From: Streptomonospora nanhaiensis
GTDB taxonomy: Bacteria; Actinomycetota; Actinomycetes; Streptosporangiales; Streptosporangiaceae
Reading direction: 5' to 3'
Assembly (NCBI RefSeq): GCF_026642255.1
Contig: NZ_CP113264.1
Span: 4,464,001-4,528,000, forward strand
DNA length: 64,000 bases
A program made the translations under genes and the position numbers. Below the pieces are notes generated by a model. That model searched no databases. It was not told the origin of the DNA and was given only the letters and a program-made list of their open reading frames with translations. Positions 46,135-58,744 of the stretch are shown here, in pieces (position 1 is the stretch's first letter; each line of letters starts with the position of its first letter).

Positions 46135-47883
46135 CTAGCCCCGGTCCACGCCGATGGCCATGAAGTCGTACATGGCGTACGACGACGTGTAGTAGACGTT
46201 GGTCAGCTCGTCCGAGCGGTAGAACATCGCACGGTCGAAGACGACGGGCAGGATGGCCGCCTGCTCCATGACCAGGGTGTCGATCTGGGTGTAGATGTTG
46301 GCGCGCTCGTCCGGGTCCTCGGTCTTGAGGGCGTCGTCCCAGAGGCCGTTGACCTCGGGGTCGTCGAGCTCGGACGTGTTGTAGTTGCCGGTCGCCTGGA
46401 TGGCGTCGCCGTCGGTGATCTTGGAGGCGAAGCCGTACCCGGTGGCCCAGTCGGGGATCCAGCCGGAGACGCTCAGACCGATGTTGTTCTCACGGACGTA
46501 GTCCTGCGAGCCGGCGTACTGGGCGAAGAAGTCCTCGGCCGGGAAGGTCTGGATGTCGGTCTGGATGCCGACGCGCGTCAGGGACTCCTGCAGGGCCTCG
46601 GCGGTGGCGATGTCGTTGGGACGACCGTCGCGGACGGCGATGGTGGTCTCGAAGCCCTCGTCCTCGCCGCACTCCTCGAGCTTGGCCTGCGCGGCCTCCA
46701 GGTCGCCCTTGTTGTCCGTGGACGGGTAGAGGTCCGACTCCGGGTCGGCGCCGGGGATGGTCGGCGGGAGCAGGTTGGTGGCGAGGTCGCCGCCGCTCTC
46801 ACCGCCCCAGGCGCGGTGCAGGCTGTCACGGTCGGCCGCGTACATGATCGCCTGGCGGCAGGCGACGTCCTCGATGACCGGGGTGTGGATGTTGACGTAG
46901 CGCAGGGCGCCGGAGAGCGGGTTGTCCAGGTTGGGCTGGGCCGCCTCGTCGGTGAGCAGCGTGCTCTTCATGGCCGGGCCGACGCCGACACCGGAGAGGT
47001 CGACGTCGATCTCGCCGTTGACCAGGCGCTGGTCGATCTCGTCCTGGTCCACGCCGATCTCGACGGTGACCTCGTCCGGCAGGGCCGGGCGGATCGGGTC
47101 GGTCTCGCTGTCCCAGTGCTCGTTGCGGGTCAGGTTGAGCGCGACGCCGGGCTGGTAGGCGCCGTCGAACTTGTACGGCCCGGAGGAGACGACGTTCTCC
47201 TTGTAGAGCGCGCCGCGGTCGCTGTCCAGCGGGACCGGGGCGGTCTGCGGCTGGGTCAGGATGTACGGGAACTCGGAGAAGGAGTCCTTGAGGTGGAAGA
47301 CCAGGGTGTAGTCGTCCGGCGTCTCGACGGCCGTGAAGTCCGCCAGCGGGTCGTCGCTCTCGAAGACGTTGAACGGCTCCTGGTCCAGGTGCGCCTCGAA
47401 GTAGCGCGGCCCGTTGGGCAGCTCGCCGCCGTTGTAGTTCGAGCGGGCGATCGCGTACTTGATGTCCTGGGCGGTGATCTCGGAGCCGTCCTCGTACTTG
47501 AGGCCCTCCTGGATCTTGACGGTCCACTCGGTGAAGTCGTCGTTGGCCTCGGGCATGCCGGTGGCCATGTCCGTGGTCAGCTCGGTGGACGCGTTGGCCG
47601 GGGCCGGGGTGAACGCCAGGAGCGTACGGGCGTAGTACCGGGTGAAGTTCCAGCTGAACCCGTAGTAGGTGTCGCCCGGGTCGGTGGAGTCGAAGTCCGA
47701 GGAGATGGCGTAGCGCAGGGTGCCGCCGGTCTGGTCGGACGGGTTCACGATCTCCGTGGAGCCCTGGTCGTAGGCGCCGTTGGCCTGGGTGTCTCCGCCC
47801 TCGGAGCCACCACCGCCGCAAGCTGAAAGGAAGATGGACGCGGCCGCGCCCAGCGCGACGAATCCGAGGGTGCGTTTCCTCAA
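46135..47883 (-). CDS. Extracellular substrate-binding lipoprotein, peptide/nickel family (SBP_bac_5)
   Basis: 582 residues from TTG 47883, chosen for the gagagg 7 bases upstream and because it gives a lipoprotein signal (LRKRTLGFVALGAAASIFLS, lipobox SAC). Family segments: GGTLRYAISSDFDSTDP, YEDGSEITAQDIKYAIARSN, VVSSGPYKFDGAYQPG, YVNIHTPVIEDVACRQAIMY. The C-terminal lobe has NIGLSVSGWIPDWATGYGF. It delivers oligopeptides or related solutes to the permeases. The long 104-base gap before it has no clear internal promoter. Confidence 0.95.
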   Translation of the reverse strand: MRKRTLGFVALGAAASIFLSACGGGGSEGGDTQANGAYDQGSTEIVNPSDQTGGTLRYAISSDFDSTDPGDTYYGFSWNFTRYYARTLLAFTPAPANASTELTTDMATGMPEANDDFTEWTVKIQEGLKYEDGSEITAQDIKYAIARSNYNGGELPNGPRYFEAHLDQEPFNVFESDDPLADFTAVETPDDYTLVFHLKDSFSEFPYILTQPQTAPVPLDSDRGALYKENVVSSGPYKFDGAYQPGVALNLTRNEHWDSETDPIRPALPDEVTVEIGVDQDEIDQRLVNGEIDVDLSGVGVGPAMKSTLLTDEAAQPNLDNPLSGALRYVNIHTPVIEDVACRQAIMYAADRDSLHRAWGGESGGDLATNLLPPTIPGADPESDLYPSTDNKGDLEAAQAKLEECGEDEGFETTIAVRDGRPNDIATAEALQESLTRVGIQTDIQTFPAEDFFAQYAGSQDYVRENNIGLSVSGWIPDWATGYGFASKITDGDAIQATGNYNTSELDDPEVNGLWDDALKTEDPDERANIYTQIDTLVMEQAAILPVVFDRAMFYRSDELTNVYYTSSYAMYDFMAIGVDRG

Positions 47884-47987
47884 GGAACTGCCTCTCTTGC
47901 GAACCTGATGTGGGGATGGGATCGACCAGTGGTCGGACCCGTGCCTTGGATGGCGTGGGCTGGGCGGGGCAGCCACACCGGCCTTGG

Positions 47988-49028
47988 TCAGTCGGAGGTC
48001 TTGGGGTCGAAGGCGTCCCGGAGGCCGTCGCCGAAGAGGTTGAACGCCAGGACGGTGATGAAGATGGCCAGGCCCGGGAAGAGGATGTAGTACGGGGCGG
48101 ACTGGGCCAGGGGGACCGCGTCGGAGAGCATCTTTCCCCAGCTCGGGGTGGGCGGGTTGATGCCCACGCCCAGGAAGCTCAGGGCCGCCTCGAAGAGGAT
48201 GTTGGTCGGGATGAGCAGCGTGGAGTAGACCACGATCGGCGTGACCAGGTTGGGCAGGATCTCCCGGAAGAGGATGTGCCGGTTGCTGGCGCCCAGGCTC
48301 CTGGCCGCCTCGACGAACTCGCGCTCGCGCAGCGAGAGCGTCTGTCCTCGGACGATGCGCGCGATGTAGGGCCAGTTGAAGAACCCGATGATGAACACGA
48401 TGACGCCGACGCGGAGCCCGTTGCCCTGGAGGCCGAGGACCCCGTCGGGGATGACGCCCACGAGCGCGATGGCGAAGAGCATCAGCGGGAAGGCGAGGAA
48501 GACGTCCATCGCCCGGCTGATGAGGGTGTCGACCCAGCCGCCCTTGTAGCCCGCGATGATGCCGAGGACGGTCCCGAGGGCCACGCACAGCAGCGTGGAG
48601 AGGAAGGCCACCAGCAGGGAGATCTGGGCGCCGTAGAGGATGCGGCTGAACAGGTCGCGGCCGGTCTTGGGCTCGATGCCCAGCAGGTGGTCGCCGCTGA
48701 TGGCGCCCCACGGGTCGGTGTCGAAGGGGTCCGGGTTGTCGGGGTCCCTCATCGGCAGACCGGTGTTGGGCTCGATCAGGTCCTGGTTGAACTGGGTGGG
48801 GGGGTACCCGAACCACTTGACCAGGAGGGGCGCGAGGATCGCGGCCAGGATGAGCAGTACGACGACGATCCCGGAGACCATCGCGACCTTGTCCTTGCGC
48901 AGCCGCTGCCAGGCGATCTGCCGGAGGGACCGGTTGCCCGCGTCACTGCGGCCCACGGGGGCCGTCACTGCGACGTCCACAGCGTCGGACTGCTCCGCCG
49001 ACTCAGGGACATGCGAGGGCGCGCTCAT
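47988..49028 (-). CDS. ABC importer permease, DppC type
   Basis: 346 residues. OppC_N segment (RQIAWQRLRKDKVAMVSGIV, VVLLILAAILAPLLVKW), DLFSRILYGAQISLLVAFLS, the EAA loop EREFVEAARSLGASNRHILF, and PTNILFEAALSFLGVGINPP. First gene of the operon, an unusual order (permease C, binding protein, permease B, ATPase). ATG 49028 is used; a GTG 18 bases upstream is in frame. A long leader is predicted from the promoter near 49340. Confidence 0.93.
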   Translation of the reverse strand: MSAPSHVPESAEQSDAVDVAVTAPVGRSDAGNRSLRQIAWQRLRKDKVAMVSGIVVVLLILAAILAPLLVKWFGYPPTQFNQDLIEPNTGLPMRDPDNPDPFDTDPWGAISGDHLLGIEPKTGRDLFSRILYGAQISLLVAFLSTLLCVALGTVLGIIAGYKGGWVDTLISRAMDVFLAFPLMLFAIALVGVIPDGVLGLQGNGLRVGVIVFIIGFFNWPYIARIVRGQTLSLREREFVEAARSLGASNRHILFREILPNLVTPIVVYSTLLIPTNILFEAALSFLGVGINPPTPSWGKMLSDAVPLAQSAPYYILFPGLAIFITVLAFNLFGDGLRDAFDPKTSD

Positions 49029-49701
49029 CAGGCCACCACTCTCCACTCATACGCTTCTGGCCGAGGGGAACGCGCAGATCCCACGCGTGAGACCTCCGGG
49101 GGTTGACCCGTCGGGGATCTCACGGTGGGGCCGGCCGGTTCTCGACGCTGGCTGGCGTGGGCGCTGGTCCGCGCGGCGGGTGGGTGCCCCGCCTTCGCTG
49201 ACTCTGGCCGCCGGGGTGCGCCGCTTCACATGAGGAGTTGGGCACATCCGGGGACCGTCACGCCCGGGCTGTTACACAGCGACAAACCTACTCGCCCTTT
49301 GAGCGCATATCGTCCAATCCCCGGCCATGTATCTAAATCGTGACAAACACTGTCAAAAAACGTATATAACAACAAATGATGACAGAGTTCGCATTCATCC
49401 GACGACCGGCCGCGAGCTGGGGCGATGTGGCACTGACGCGATCCCCCACGATACGTCCGCTTCTGCCCGCGTCCACCCCGAGAACGGCGTCCTATGGCAA
49501 GTGCTATGCGTCGAAGAGTGACGACATGAACGCGCAAAGCGAACAGTGACTCGGCCGTTACTGTGCCGTCATCACCCCGAGAACCAGGGGGTCCGCACGC
49601 TCCGTCACCGGAACCGGGCCGCCCGCCACGGGACCGGGGGCCGGCCCCCGGTCCGTCCGGCGACCGGTCCGTGGTAACGGGGGGAGCCGGGCACAGCAGT
49701 C
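49029..49701. other. Long intergenic region with AT-rich core
   Basis: About 670 bases without a supported gene. Bases 49290-49385 are far richer in A/T than the genome and carry the putative importer promoter and the dyad tgaca-aacac-tgtca (49341-49355). A 64-codon plus-strand frame at 49327 has no ribosome binding site and is not called. Confidence 0.5.
49330..49356 (-). promoter_or_regulatory. Putative promoter of the importer operon
   Basis: Minus strand: TTGACA (49356-49351), 15-base spacer, TAGATA (49335-49330). The dyad at 49341-49355 overlaps the -35, so repressor control is possible. The leader to the ATG at 49028 would be about 295 bases. Confidence 0.5.
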
Positions 49702-49734
49702 GGCCCCGCGCCCTGGGGAAGAGGGCGCGGGGCC
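49702..49734 (-). terminator. Hairpin after the 49750 gene
   Basis: Perfect 13-bp arms ggccccgcgccct / agggcgcggggcc with a 7-base loop. Confidence 0.85.
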
Positions 49735-49749
49735 GGTGCGGAAGGGGCC

Positions 49750-50262
49750 CTAGTCGATACCGCGCTTGCGCAGGAGGGCCTCGATGTCGCCGAGGTCGGC
49801 GAGGTCGTCGTCGGCAGCCGTCTTCTTCGGGTTCTTCGGGGCCGCGCCCACCTGGCCGGCCGCGGGCTTGGCCGCACCGGCGGCGCCCGCCTGCCCTCCG
49901 CCCCGGGCGGCCTTCGGCTCCTCGGAGGCCCCGCCCCTGGACCGGGTCCCCACGCCCCGGGCCGCCATGACGCCGGAGACGACGTAGAGGACCACCGCCA
50001 GGCCCGCCAGGGCCACGCCCGCCCACACGGCGGGGTTGAACAGCAGCCCCACCAGGATGCCGACGATGCTCATGACGAACTGCCAGACGGCGTTCATCAG
50101 CCCGATCAGACCGGCGGCCAGCGGGAGCAGCGACCACGCCACCCCCCGCAGACCGTGGGCGGCGCCCTTCGCGCGCCACACGACGAAGGAGATCACCAGC
50201 CCCACGAGGGTGAGGCCGCCTCCCAGGATCACACCGGTCATCCACGTCAGGTTCTCAGGCAT
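49750..50262 (-). CDS. Membrane protein with acidic C-terminal tail, 170 aa
   Basis: Four helices in residues 5-115 (WMTGVILGGGLTLVGLVISFV, GVAWSLLPLAAGLIGLMNAV, FVMSIVGILVGLLFNPAVW, GVALAGLAVVLYVVSGVMAA). An Ala/Gly/Lys-rich disordered stretch follows, then the helical tail DDDLADLGDIEALLRKRGID. The tail is conserved-looking in style and may dock a partner. No recognised family. Confidence 0.8.
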   Translation of the reverse strand: MPENLTWMTGVILGGGLTLVGLVISFVVWRAKGAAHGLRGVAWSLLPLAAGLIGLMNAVWQFVMSIVGILVGLLFNPAVWAGVALAGLAVVLYVVSGVMAARGVGTRSRGGASEEPKAARGGGQAGAAGAAKPAAGQVGAAPKNPKKTAADDDLADLGDIEALLRKRGID

Positions 50263-50490
50263 GGGCCCAGTCTCCCATCCGGCGCCGGAGCGCACATCCG
50301 GTCGATCCCTTAGGGCTTGCCCCCGATCCGGCGCCCGTGCCGGGGCCCTTCTCCCACGTTACCCGCGTGCCGGCGGGCCGGGAGGAGGGTGCGGGGGCAC
50401 CCCGACGGCGGCCCCGCCCGCCGGTCCCCCGGGGCCGGGCGGGGCCGCGGGGAAGTCCGGCGCACGGACGCCGGGCCCGCCGCCGGCCGT

Positions 50491-50514
50491 CCTCCCCGAC
50501 CCGGGCCGGGGAGG
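50491..50514 (-). terminator. Hairpin after the HAD hydrolase gene
   Basis: cctccccg / cggggagg perfect arms, 8-base loop, 4 bases beyond the stop codon. Confidence 0.75.
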
Positions 50515-50518
50515 AGGG

Positions 50519-51226
50519 TCAGCGGTCGGCGACCAGCGACTCCAGCCAGTCCAGGTCCACGCCCACCAGGCTGTCCCGGAAGACCACGCCCTCGCGCGGC
50601 GGGATCTCCACGTGGTTGGGCACGGCGACCGTGACGCACCCGGCGTCGGCCGCCGAGGCCACGCCCACCACCGAGTCCTCGAAGGCGACGCAGCGCTCGG
50701 GGTCCACGCCCAGGCGCCGGGCGGCCCTGAGGTAGGGGTCGGGGTGCGGCTTGTTGGCCTCGACCTCGTCACCGGCCACGGAGTCGTCGAAGCTGTCGAT
50801 GCCGATGCCGCCGATCGCCGCCTGGATGAGCTGCCGTTCGGTGGAGGTCACCAGGACCACGGGCACACCGGCCAGCGACAGCATGTCCACCAGCTCCTTG
50901 GCCCCCGGGCGCAGCTGGGCACCGCCCTCGAGCTTGGTCCGGAACTTCGCGTAGAGCAGGTCGGCCACCTGGCGCGGGGTGAGGTGGTCGGCTCCGGTCA
51001 GGGCGACGATGTAGCGGCCCACGGGCTCGGCGGCGTTGCCGACGTTGGCCTCGTGGTCCCTCTCGGTCCACACCCCGCCCAGCTCGGCGACCAGCTCGGC
51101 CTCGGCCTCGCCCCACAGGTGCTCGCTCTCGATGAGGGTGCCGTCCATGTCCAGCAGCACGGCCTGGAGCCGTCTCCCGGTCCCGGTCTCGGAGGTCTCA
51201 CGGCTCAGCGTGCTCGGTTCACTCAT
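50519..51226 (-). CDS. HAD-superfamily hydrolase (beta-phosphoglucomutase/phosphatase-like)
   Basis: 235 residues. HAD motif I LLDMDGTLIES, motif II VLVTST, motif III NKPHPDPYL, motif IV CVAFEDSVVGVASAADAGC. The cap insert between motifs I and II is helical (subclass I), as in beta-phosphoglucomutase and GS1-like phosphatases. Located next to metH but separated from it by a terminator. Confidence 0.92.
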   Translation of the reverse strand: MSEPSTLSRETSETGTGRRLQAVLLDMDGTLIESEHLWGEAEAELVAELGGVWTERDHEANVGNAAEPVGRYIVALTGADHLTPRQVADLLYAKFRTKLEGGAQLRPGAKELVDMLSLAGVPVVLVTSTERQLIQAAIGGIGIDSFDDSVAGDEVEANKPHPDPYLRAARRLGVDPERCVAFEDSVVGVASAADAGCVTVAVPNHVEIPPREGVVFRDSLVGVDLDWLESLVADR

Positions 51227-51449
51227 GCGTTCGGCGGCGCGTCCCGGCACCCGGCCGGGCGGAGCGCCGCACTCTCCCCTCGTGTGTGATGGGTACCCCA
51301 GCCCGCCCGCGGGGCGCCCCTGCCGTTCATCGTGCCGAACCGGGGGCGCCCGCGCCGTGAAGAGGACCTGTCGGCGTCCTTTCCACACTACGAACACTCG
51401 GGCGGGGGCGGGAGGAGAGCTGCCCCACAGTCCGCGCCCGGGAAAAGGG

Positions 51450-51486
51450 GCGCGGCCCCGCCCCCGGTCCGGGGGCGGGGCCGCGC
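51450..51486 (-). terminator. Very strong hairpin after metH
   Basis: 16-bp perfect arms gcgcggccccgccccc / gggggcggggccgcgc with a 5-base loop, 7 bases past the metH stop. Confidence 0.88.
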
Positions 51487-51493
51487 GTCCGGC

Positions 51494-54967
<3,474 letters not shown>

Positions 54968-54975
54968 GTTCAGCA

Positions 54976-54981
54976 ACTCTA
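54976..54981 (-). promoter_or_regulatory. -10 element of metH, near-leaderless
   Basis: Minus strand TAGAGT, 8 bases before the ATG at 54967. It leaves no room for a riboswitch leader from this promoter. Confidence 0.5.
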
Positions 54982-55248
54982 TGTAAGAGCACCGGGGCGG
55001 CCCAGTTCTGTCCCCGTGATGCGTGGCACTGGGTCGACCCGCGGCGCGGGGCGGGTCGGGCGTCCGGGGACAGCTGCGTCCGTTTCAGTCGCTGTCTCCG
55101 AGGCTACCCCATAGGCTGTTTCAGCACGTGAGACAGGTGTCCCACCTCGCGTGCGCCAGGCCCCCCTGGCCGGGCCCGCATAACGGTTTCCCGGGTGGGG
55201 CGGCACCCCATAGGGTGGACTCCGTCCACGTGCAGGAAGGGGCCACCG

Positions 55249-56088
55249 ATGATCAAGCTCGCCCGGGAGCTTGTCGAGCCTGTCATGGTGGCGGCGTTCG
55301 AGGGTTGGAACGACGCAGGGGAGGCCGCGAGCCTCGCCGTGGAACACCTGTCCAGGGAGTGGGGCGCGTACGAGCTGTGCGCCCTGGCTCCGGACGACTA
55401 CTACGACTTCCAGGTGACGCGTCCGCGCATGTCCGTGGTGGAGGGCGTGGTCGGCGAGGTCGAATGGCCGACGACGCGGGTCCAGGTGGCCTCTCCGCCC
55501 GGGGCCGGGCGCGACGTGGTACTGGTCACCGGGCCCGAGCCGAACATGCGGTGGCGCTCGTACGCGGCCGACCTGCTGGCGATCGCGCGGGAGCTGGGTG
55601 TCACCCGCGTGGTGATGCTGGGCTCGCTGCTGGCGGACGCCCCGCACACGCGGCCGATCCCGGTGACCGGGATGGCCACGCCGGTGGACCTGGGCACCGA
55701 CCTGGGTCTGGAGCCGACCACCTACTCGGGGCCGACCGGGATCCTGGGCGTCGCGCACGAGACGTTCAGCTCCGTGGGCATGGAGACGGTGTCGCTGTGG
55801 GCGGCCATCCCCCACTACGTGGCCCAGCCGCCGTGCCCGAAGGCCACCCTGGCACTGCTCGCGTGGGTGGAGGACTTCCTGGGCGTCCAGGTCCCCCTGG
55901 GCTCGCTGCCCGAGGAGACGGTGACGTGGGAGGCCAACGTCAACGAGCTGACCGCGGAGGACGAGGACATCGCGTCGTACGTGCGCGGCCTGGAGGAGGC
56001 CAAGGACACCGCCGAGCTCCCCGAGGCCTCGGGCGACGCGATCGCCCGGGACTTCGAGCGCTACCTGCGCCGCCGCGACGACGGCTGA
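55249..56088 (+). CDS. PAC2-family protein (proteasome-assembly-chaperone-like)
   Basis: 279 residues. PAC2 features: VMVAAFEGWNDAGEAASLAV, LVTGPEPNMRWRSYAADLLA, VVMLGSLLADAPHTRPIPVT, YSGPTGILGVAHETFSSVGM. C-terminal helix IARDFERYLRRRDDG. Common in actinobacteria, where it is thought to relate to proteasome biology; exact role unknown. A TAGGGT at 55211 is a likely -10. Confidence 0.93.
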   Translation: MIKLARELVEPVMVAAFEGWNDAGEAASLAVEHLSREWGAYELCALAPDDYYDFQVTRPRMSVVEGVVGEVEWPTTRVQVASPPGAGRDVVLVTGPEPNMRWRSYAADLLAIARELGVTRVVMLGSLLADAPHTRPIPVTGMATPVDLGTDLGLEPTTYSGPTGILGVAHETFSSVGMETVSLWAAIPHYVAQPPCPKATLALLAWVEDFLGVQVPLGSLPEETVTWEANVNELTAEDEDIASYVRGLEEAKDTAELPEASGDAIARDFERYLRRRDDG

Positions 56089-56166
56089 CATCCGGGCGCG
56101 ACGCCCACGGGCCCCGGCCGCGGCCACCCCGCCGCCGGGTCCCGCCCCTGGCCGGAAGGGTCCCGG

Positions 56167-56577
56167 TCACACCCGCAGGCCGCGCCACTCCCCCGTGGCC
56201 AGGACCGCGGCCCAGGCCCCGGCGATGCGGGCCAGGCCGCGCCGCACCTCGTCCACGACGGCGGGGGCCAGCTGTCCCCCGGAGTCGCGGGCGGGCTCCA
56301 GCCGCACGGTGACCCGCAGGCCGTCCAGGACCTTCTGCCCCCGCGCGATCGCCTCGGTGTCCGGTTCGGAGTCCCGGTCCAGGACGGCCCGGATCCCGTC
56401 GCGCAGGGCGATGGCCTCGTCGAGGTCGGCGAGGGTGATGGGGATGGCCCCCTCGGTGGCCAGGTGGTGCCGGCGGAGGAACCGCGCGAGGTCGGCCCGG
56501 TCCGTCAGGTGACCACCGGTGGAGACGAAGTCCGCGATGAGTTCGGCGGCCGCGCTGTGCCGCGTGGGGGTTGTCAT
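56167..56577 (-). CDS. ABATE-domain protein of the CGNR family, lacking the zinc finger
   Basis: 136 residues. The ABATE-like region is present (AAELIADFVSTGGHLTDRAD, LARFLRRHHLATEGAI, LDEAIALRDGIRAVLD). The protein stops at GEWRGLRV, where family members continue CxxxxCRWxFYDxS...CGNR. No such sequence follows in any frame on the minus strand. Start ATG 56577, with GTG 56637 as an in-frame alternative. The DNA-binding zinc finger is therefore lost; the remnant may act as a truncated regulator or be decaying. Confidence 0.7.
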   Translation of the reverse strand: MTTPTRHSAAAELIADFVSTGGHLTDRADLARFLRRHHLATEGAIPITLADLDEAIALRDGIRAVLDRDSEPDTEAIARGQKVLDGLRVTVRLEPARDSGGQLAPAVVDEVRRGLARIAGAWAAVLATGEWRGLRV

Positions 56578-56755
56578 GGGGGTTATCCCACCACGCCTGG
56601 AGCCCTGATACGGGTGTTTGGCCGAGGTCGTGGCCACAGGTGGTCACCCTGCACGTGCATATCGAGACGAAGATGAACAAATCCCCTCCGGGCCTTGCCG
56701 GGAGCGGACGGGGCCCCTGCGGGCCGGGCCCCGCACCCGGTGTCCGCCCCCGCGT

Positions 56756-57952
56756 TCAGACCCCGGCCAGGGCGCTGATCCCGACGCGGTCCCCCGGCAG
56801 GCCCAGCCCCTTGAGGTGGACCCGGAAGTTGGCGATCCTGCCCTCCCACAGGGCGTCGTTGTCGAGCAGGGCCGACAGGTAGGCGCGCTGTACCGCGGTG
56901 AGGTCCCGGCACGCGCCGGCCTCCCCGGCCGCGGGGAACGCCACCCGCAGGAGCGGGCCGACGTCCTGGGCGCCGACGTACGTGGAGGACAGCGGCACCA
57001 TCGCGCGCAGCACCGGCAGCAGCCGTTCGGCGTCGTCGGGGGCCGCCCGCTCGGCGAGCGCCCGGGCCAGGGTGAACCGGACGTGGCCGGGGAAGTACGC
57101 CGGACGCCTCCCGAACCAGGCGTCCGCCGCGGCCGGGTCGGCCAGTGCGGCGGCCAGCTCGTCGGTGGCGGCCGGGTTGCCGGCCTGGGAGGGGGCCAGG
57201 GCGGCGCAGGCACGGATCGCCGGGTCCGCGTGGGCGAGGAACTCGGCGGTGTCCCGCCCGGCCTGTCCCACCGCGAGGACGATCACCGCGCCCTCGTCGC
57301 GGGACTCGGCCATGTCGGCCGCGCCGGACAGGTCCGGGTCGAACCCGCCCAGACGGGCGGCGGCCGTCGCGGCCTCCACCGCGTGCATGCGCGTCACCGG
57401 GTCGGGGTGGGTGAGGTGGGGGTGGACCGCCTCGTACAGGACGGGGGCGGCGGCGCGCATGTCCGGGCCGACCCGGTACATGAGGGCGTCCATCACGGGG
57501 TCCTCCCAGATCTCGGCGTCCTCGGCGGCGTCCGGGGCGTTCAGCGCCGCGTACACGCGGTCGAGGTCGGCCTCGGAGGGCGGTTCGGGCGGCGCCTGGT
57601 CCCCGGGGGCGGGGCAGTGCAGCGCGCCCTCGGCGGCCGAAGCGAGGAAGCCCAGCAGGAGCTGCCGGAGGGGTGCGGACTCCCCTGAGGCGGTGAACGG
57701 CGTCGTGGCCGGGGCCGCGAGCGCGGGGCGGTCCAGGATCCCGGCGACGAACAGCGCCGCGGGGACGGTCGCGGAGTACACGGTCCCCTGGTGGAGGATC
57801 GCGCTGTACAGGTAGCCCAGGGCCCGCTCGCTCCCGCCGGGGTCTCCGGTGAGCAGGGGCGCCAGGTGGTCGGGGGCGTCGGCGCCGGAACCGTAGGCGT
57901 GGAAGGTACGGGTCCAGTCGGTGTCGCGGAGTACGTCCGGTCCTGTCTGCAT
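56756..57952 (-). CDS. HEAT-repeat-like hypothetical protein, 398 aa
   Basis: Leaderless-type start: ATG 57952, 7 bases after CACAAT. The protein is a series of helical hairpins (GYLYSAILHQGTVYSATVPA, AAPVLYEAVHPHLTHPDPVT RMHAVEAATAAARL, DPAIRACAALAPSQ, RFTLARALAERAAPDDAERL), consistent with HEAT/Armadillo-type repeats. No catalytic motif is visible. Alternatives upstream up to 58099 lack support. Confidence 0.82.
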   Translation of the reverse strand: MQTGPDVLRDTDWTRTFHAYGSGADAPDHLAPLLTGDPGGSERALGYLYSAILHQGTVYSATVPAALFVAGILDRPALAAPATTPFTASGESAPLRQLLLGFLASAAEGALHCPAPGDQAPPEPPSEADLDRVYAALNAPDAAEDAEIWEDPVMDALMYRVGPDMRAAAPVLYEAVHPHLTHPDPVTRMHAVEAATAAARLGGFDPDLSGAADMAESRDEGAVIVLAVGQAGRDTAEFLAHADPAIRACAALAPSQAGNPAATDELAAALADPAAADAWFGRRPAYFPGHVRFTLARALAERAAPDDAERLLPVLRAMVPLSSTYVGAQDVGPLLRVAFPAAGEAGACRDLTAVQRAYLSALLDNDALWEGRIANFRVHLKGLGLPGDRVGISALAGV

Positions 57953-58071
57953 GTCCGGGATTGTGGCACCGCCCTCGGACGGTTCGCGGGCGTGGCGGCG
58001 GCGGGGCGGGGCGGCGTCGTCGCTACACTCGGGGCGCCCGTGCCCGGGACCGTACCCAGGAAGGCCACGCC

Positions 58072-58593
58072 ATGCCGTTCGCCCAACCGCCCACCACACC
58101 CCTGAGCCGGGCCCTGTTCCGCGCGCCGATCTGGATCTACAGGTTGGGGCTGGGCGGGGCCCTCGGAGGCCGGTTCGTGCTGCTGACGCACCGGGGCCGC
58201 ACGACGGGGGAGGCCCGCCAGGCGGTGCTGGAGGTGGTGGGACGCAACGACACCACGGGGGCGGTGCTGATCGCCTCCGGCTACGGTCGGCGCTCCCAGT
58301 GGTTCCGCAACATCGTCGCGGAGCCGCGTGTGCTGTTCCAGGTCGGCGGGCGGCGCCACCGGGGCACTGCCACCGTGCTCTCCCCGCAGGAGTCCGGGGA
58401 GGCGCTGGCGCACTACGCGGAGCGCCACCCCGAGGCCGCGGTGGCGCTGATGCGGGGGCTGGGGCACGAGGTGGACGGCGGCCCGGAGTCCTTCGCGAGG
58501 GTGGGGGCCGATCCGGAGAACGGCATCCCGGTGGTGCGGCTGAGCCCCGACGACCCGCCCCGGTCGCCCTACCCGGACTTCTCGGCGCCCTGA
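58072..58593 (+). CDS. Deazaflavin (F420)-dependent nitroreductase-family protein
   Basis: 173 residues. Ddn-type fold: FVLLTHRGRTTGEARQAVLE, LIASGYGRRSQWFRNIVAEP (Lys/Arg phosphate contacts). The GRxSGxxRxxP variant is kept as RGRTTGEARQAV. These enzymes use reduced F420 or flavin to reduce nitro compounds or quinones. The start ATG follows gaag/ccacgcc; a TACACT lies at 58024. Confidence 0.9.
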   Translation: MPFAQPPTTPLSRALFRAPIWIYRLGLGGALGGRFVLLTHRGRTTGEARQAVLEVVGRNDTTGAVLIASGYGRRSQWFRNIVAEPRVLFQVGGRRHRGTATVLSPQESGEALAHYAERHPEAAVALMRGLGHEVDGGPESFARVGADPENGIPVVRLSPDDPPRSPYPDFSAP

Positions 58594-58710
58594 CGGGGCG
58601 CCTCCGGCAAACCCCGCGCCCCGACAGGGCCCGTGCCCGGCAAGGGGCGCGGCGCCGCCTGCGCGCGACGCGGTGCGCCCTTCCTGCGGCGGACGGGGCG
58701 TCGGAGCGCC

Positions 58711-58737
58711 CCGGGGCCGGGGCGGGCCCCCGGCCCG
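58711..58737. terminator. Hairpin between the nitroreductase gene and mshC
   Basis: ccggggccgggg and gccccc..ggcccgg pair imperfectly between two convergent stops. Confidence 0.45.
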
Positions 58738-58744
58738 GAAAACC

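Noticed and set aside
49327..49521. 64-codon plus-strand ORF in the AT-rich region
   Set aside because: No ribosome binding site, no domain, and it crosses the predicted importer promoter.
54968..55248. Cobalamin riboswitch upstream of metH
   Set aside because: The likely -10 is 8 bases from the start, leaving no leader, and no conserved B12-box sequence was seen.
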